From the NCBI RefSeq assembly GCF_009770985.1, contig NZ_WSRW01000003.1, positions 357,275 through 421,274 of the forward strand: a stretch of 64,000 nt of DNA. Reading direction: 5' to 3'. Within the stretch, counting starts at the first letter, position 1. Each line of letters opens with the position of its first letter. The notes below the pieces were generated by a model, which ran no database searches, had not been told where the DNA came from, and worked only from the letters and a program-made list of their open reading frames with translations. This DNA comes from Mucilaginibacter lacusdianchii (GTDB lineage: Bacteria; Bacteroidota; Bacteroidia; Sphingobacteriales; Sphingobacteriaceae). This document shows, piece by piece, positions 61,564 to 64,000 of the stretch. Made by a program: the position numbers and the translations under genes.

Positions 61564-63195
61564 ATGAAATTTTTTAAAAAGCTTTTAATCGTATCTGTTG
61601 CGGTTGTAGCGGTATCAGGTTGTAAAAAACTTGATATTGCGCCAACAGATCAATTTTCTGACCTAACCTTTTGGCAGATTGACGTAAACGTTTACAATGC
61701 GCTTAACAACAACTATAGTTTAATGTACAACAGCGGCCTCTACTTTGACGCTGAGGCATTATCTGATAACGCCTATTCACCGTCTGGCGATTTGAACGTG
61801 ATTGCAAGTGGCGGTGCAACAACACAAACTGCGAAATTTGAAGGTGACTGGAGAAGTTACTACTCGGCTATCAAGTCATGTAATATCTTTTTGGCCAACA
61901 TCAACAGAAATACTACGCTGCCGGCTGCAACCATAGCGAGGTTGACTGCCGAAACCCGTTTTATGCGCGCTTTTGAACATTTTAACCTGGCTAAGTGGTA
62001 TGGCGATGTACCCATTGTTGACCATGATGCCACACCTGAGGAAGCACAAACTATTAGCCGTTCGCCAAGAGCAAATGTGTACAAATTTGTGATTGATGAA
62101 CTAGAGGCTGCTGCCGCTGCATTGCCATCAAGAGATGCTATTCCGGCATCAGAAAACGGCCGTATTACAAAAGGGGCTGCGCTTGCTTTAGAGGCAAGGG
62201 TGCTGTTGTATCAGGGCGACCGCATGGCTGATGTAGTACGTATCTGTGAAAGATTGATGAACGAACAAGGTGCTAACGGAAGTTATAGCCTGGAAAGCAG
62301 TTACAGTGCTTTGTTCAGTGATCCGGACGTGAACAGGAACACAAAAGAAAGCATCCTTTCATTGCAATACGTTCCATCTAGACGTACCTGGAACAATTTC
62401 TGGGATTTTGCTCCACGCACCGTTGGTGGCCGGGTAAGCAGCATGGCACCTACTCAGGAATTAGTTGATGATTACATTATGCTGAATGGAAAAGGAGTTA
62501 AAGAGGGCGGATCTGGTTACAACGAGTCAAATCCTTATGTAAATCGCGACCCCCGTTTAACCGCTACTGTGGTATACGACCGTTATACTTGGGTTAACGC
62601 CGACAGAACAACGAAAACTATCTATATCAGGCCTGGTAGCGATCCTGTGCAACCTGGACTAGATGAATACAGCGCTGGTTCACAAGCGGCATCAGCTACC
62701 GGTTATTACTGGAGAAAATATTATGATCCAAGCGCACTGCCCAATTTTGTATCAGGTAATAACCTGCACTTGATCAGATACGCCGAAGTATTGCTGGATT
62801 ATGCAGAAGCCAAACAAAGCCTTGGTCAAATGGATGCAAGCGTTTGGAACAAAACAATTGGTGCTTTGCGTGCCCGTGCGGGTTTTACAGACGCAGGTGC
62901 ATTAAATTATCCTGCTGGAGCCGATTTAACCAACATTATTCGCCGTGAGAGAAGAGTTGAACTAGCTATGGAAGGTTTGCGTGTTGATGATATCAGAAGA
63001 TGGAAAATTGCTGAGACGGTAATGAACGGCTACGCACATGGTGCTAAGTTTTCATCAGATGTAAATACCGATAACGGGTACATCAGGGCACAGTTCAGAA
63101 AATTCAATCCATCAAGGGATTATCTGTGGGCTATACCTGCACATGATGTTAACTTGAACAGCAATTTAGGTCAAAATCCGGGCTATACCAATTAA
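61564..63195 (+). CDS. SusD/RagB surface glycan-binding lipoprotein
   Basis: 543 aa with lipobox VSGC (C20). TPR-rich SusD fold; C-terminal RRERRVELAMEGLRVDDIRRWKIAE is the family hallmark. Caps the SusC barrel and binds the oligosaccharide. 27 bp after susC. Confidence 0.96.
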   Translation: MKFFKKLLIVSVAVVAVSGCKKLDIAPTDQFSDLTFWQIDVNVYNALNNNYSLMYNSGLYFDAEALSDNAYSPSGDLNVIASGGATTQTAKFEGDWRSYYSAIKSCNIFLANINRNTTLPAATIARLTAETRFMRAFEHFNLAKWYGDVPIVDHDATPEEAQTISRSPRANVYKFVIDELEAAAAALPSRDAIPASENGRITKGAALALEARVLLYQGDRMADVVRICERLMNEQGANGSYSLESSYSALFSDPDVNRNTKESILSLQYVPSRRTWNNFWDFAPRTVGGRVSSMAPTQELVDDYIMLNGKGVKEGGSGYNESNPYVNRDPRLTATVVYDRYTWVNADRTTKTIYIRPGSDPVQPGLDEYSAGSQAASATGYYWRKYYDPSALPNFVSGNNLHLIRYAEVLLDYAEAKQSLGQMDASVWNKTIGALRARAGFTDAGALNYPAGADLTNIIRRERRVELAMEGLRVDDIRRWKIAETVMNGYAHGAKFSSDVNTDNGYIRAQFRKFNPSRDYLWAIPAHDVNLNSNLGQNPGYTN

Positions 63196-63213
63196 ACCAA
63201 TAAAACCAAAATT

Positions 63214-64000
63214 ATGAATAAGATTATAAAGCTGGCAGGTTGCATGCTGCTGGCATTGATTATGATTAGTTCCTGTAAAAAGGATGATAGACCTTTAGAT
63301 TTAAATCTGAATCCGGTAGGTACTTTGGCAACACCAAATGACAATGCTGATGTAAAGCTTGATCCTACAAGCTCGGCAACAGTACTATTTAAATGGGAAC
63401 CGGCAACTACTGAAGATGGTGGAGCCATATTGTACGAGGTTGCTTTCGACAAAGCAAGTGGCGATTTTTCCAAACCTGTTTATAAAATAGTGTCTGATGG
63501 TGCAGGTGTGAAACCGCAGCTGAGCATCAGCCATAAAGACCTGAATAAAATTGCTAACGCAGCAGGTATTTCATCATCAAGTACAGGAAAGCTTAAATGG
63601 ACCGTTATTGCGTCAAAAGCTACTAACGCAAAACTTGCATCTGTATCACGTACATTGCAATTGGAGCGTCCGGCTGGTTTTGCCGAAAGCCCAACCGAAC
63701 TATATATTACCGGTTCGGCAACAGAAGGCGGCGCAGATCTTAGCAAAGCTGTGAAATTTAAAAAGAATGAAGAAGGTGTATTTGAATTATACACGTCTCT
63801 TAAAGCGGGCGATTATATTATCACCGATAAAAATACAGCCGGCGGAAAAACTTACTACATAGATAACGGCATCCTTAAAGAAGGAAACACACCGGTAAGT
63901 GTAAGTGGCACGCAAAAAGTTTATCGTTTAAATTTTGATTTTTCATCTGCTACGTCTAAAGTTACGGAAATCCAGTCTATCGGCTTGTTCATGTCAGCTT
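63214..64000 (+). CDS. SusE/F-like outer-membrane lipoprotein (3' end outside window)
   Basis: ATG 63214; open to the window end (262 aa visible). Lipobox ISSC (C21), then a SusE-type N-terminal domain (FKWEPATTEDGGAILYEVAFDKA) and the start of a starch-binding-like beta domain (ELYITGSATEGGADL). A surface glycan-binding accessory of the Sus complex, 18 bp after susD. It may continue into more binding modules. Confidence 0.9.
   Translation, partial: MNKIIKLAGCMLLALIMISSCKKDDRPLDLNLNPVGTLATPNDNADVKLDPTSSATVLFKWEPATTEDGGAILYEVAFDKASGDFSKPVYKIVSDGAGVKPQLSISHKDLNKIANAAGISSSSTGKLKWTVIASKATNAKLASVSRTLQLERPAGFAESPTELYITGSATEGGADLSKAVKFKKNEEGVFELYTSLKAGDYIITDKNTAGGKTYYIDNGILKEGNTPVSVSGTQKVYRLNFDFSSATSKVTEIQSIGLFMSA

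Overview
The window reads as the chromosome of a Bacteroidota member, most likely family Sphingobacteriaceae (Mucilaginibacter or Pedobacter type). The evidence is a SusC/SusD/SusE outer-membrane set, several promoters of the Bacteroidota form TTTG-N19-TAnnTTTG, mostly weak Shine-Dalgarno sites, a metallophosphatase fused to an Omp85-like barrel, and a tyrosine integrase of the Bacteroidota transposon type. No rRNA, CRISPR array or classical insertion sequence was seen.

Region 1 (1-5.2 kb): the 3' part of a phosphatase/outer-membrane barrel gene, a 25-bp inverted repeat, and an aldo/keto reductase. Region 2 (5.2-15.7 kb): a signalling and cell-wall cluster of a Hanks-type Ser/Thr kinase, a possible divergent FHA protein, a 33-aa membrane micro-ORF, a PP2C phosphatase, a giant FtsW/RodA-transpeptidase fusion, an FHA protein and a second, paralogous kinase. 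Its gene content parallels the mycobacterial pstP-rodA-pbpA-pknA-pknB/fha locus. Region 3 (15.8-32.3 kb): housekeeping genes. These are a cold-shock protein with a detached basic tail protein, topA, mnmA, an aldehyde dehydrogenase, a DUF3140 protein, a Kdo/surface-glycan block (kdsD, kdsA, a GT2, an alpha-1,2-fucosyltransferase, an FkbM methyltransferase), hscB, tRNA-Leu(CAA), an acyltransferase, a ThuA-like protein and gamma-glutamyltransferase.

Region 4 (32,645-50,872) is an 18.2-kb integrative element inserted in the 3' half of tRNA-Arg(UCU). It has 45-bp perfect direct repeats at its ends and 11-bp iterons just inside both ends that look like integrase arm sites. It encodes a tyrosine recombinase, a helicase-like protein with a degenerate Walker A motif, an Xre regulator, small lipo- and membrane proteins, a coiled-coil membrane protein, a NACHT NTPase with pentapeptide repeats (an NLR-like defence candidate), a methyltransferase-fold protein without the catalytic NPPF/Y motif, and an overlapping soluble/membrane gene pair of unknown function. 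No conjugation or phage structural genes were recognised, so it looks like a compact defence-carrying island. An inverted fragment of a tRNA 5' half lies just outside the right end.

Region 5 (51-64 kb): a truncated-looking ORF, a two-gene operon of a YqcI/YcgG-family protein (the family of heme guanidine N-hydroxylases) and a DUF1989 protein, a DUF2383-type four-helix protein, and the start of a sugar-utilisation locus. That locus has a GntR/UTRA repressor divergent from a large phosphomannose-isomerase fusion, an MFS sugar porter, SusC, SusD and a SusE-like lipoprotein that runs off the window. A consensus promoter with an overlapping palindrome lies between the repressor and the operon, which suggests local repressor control.
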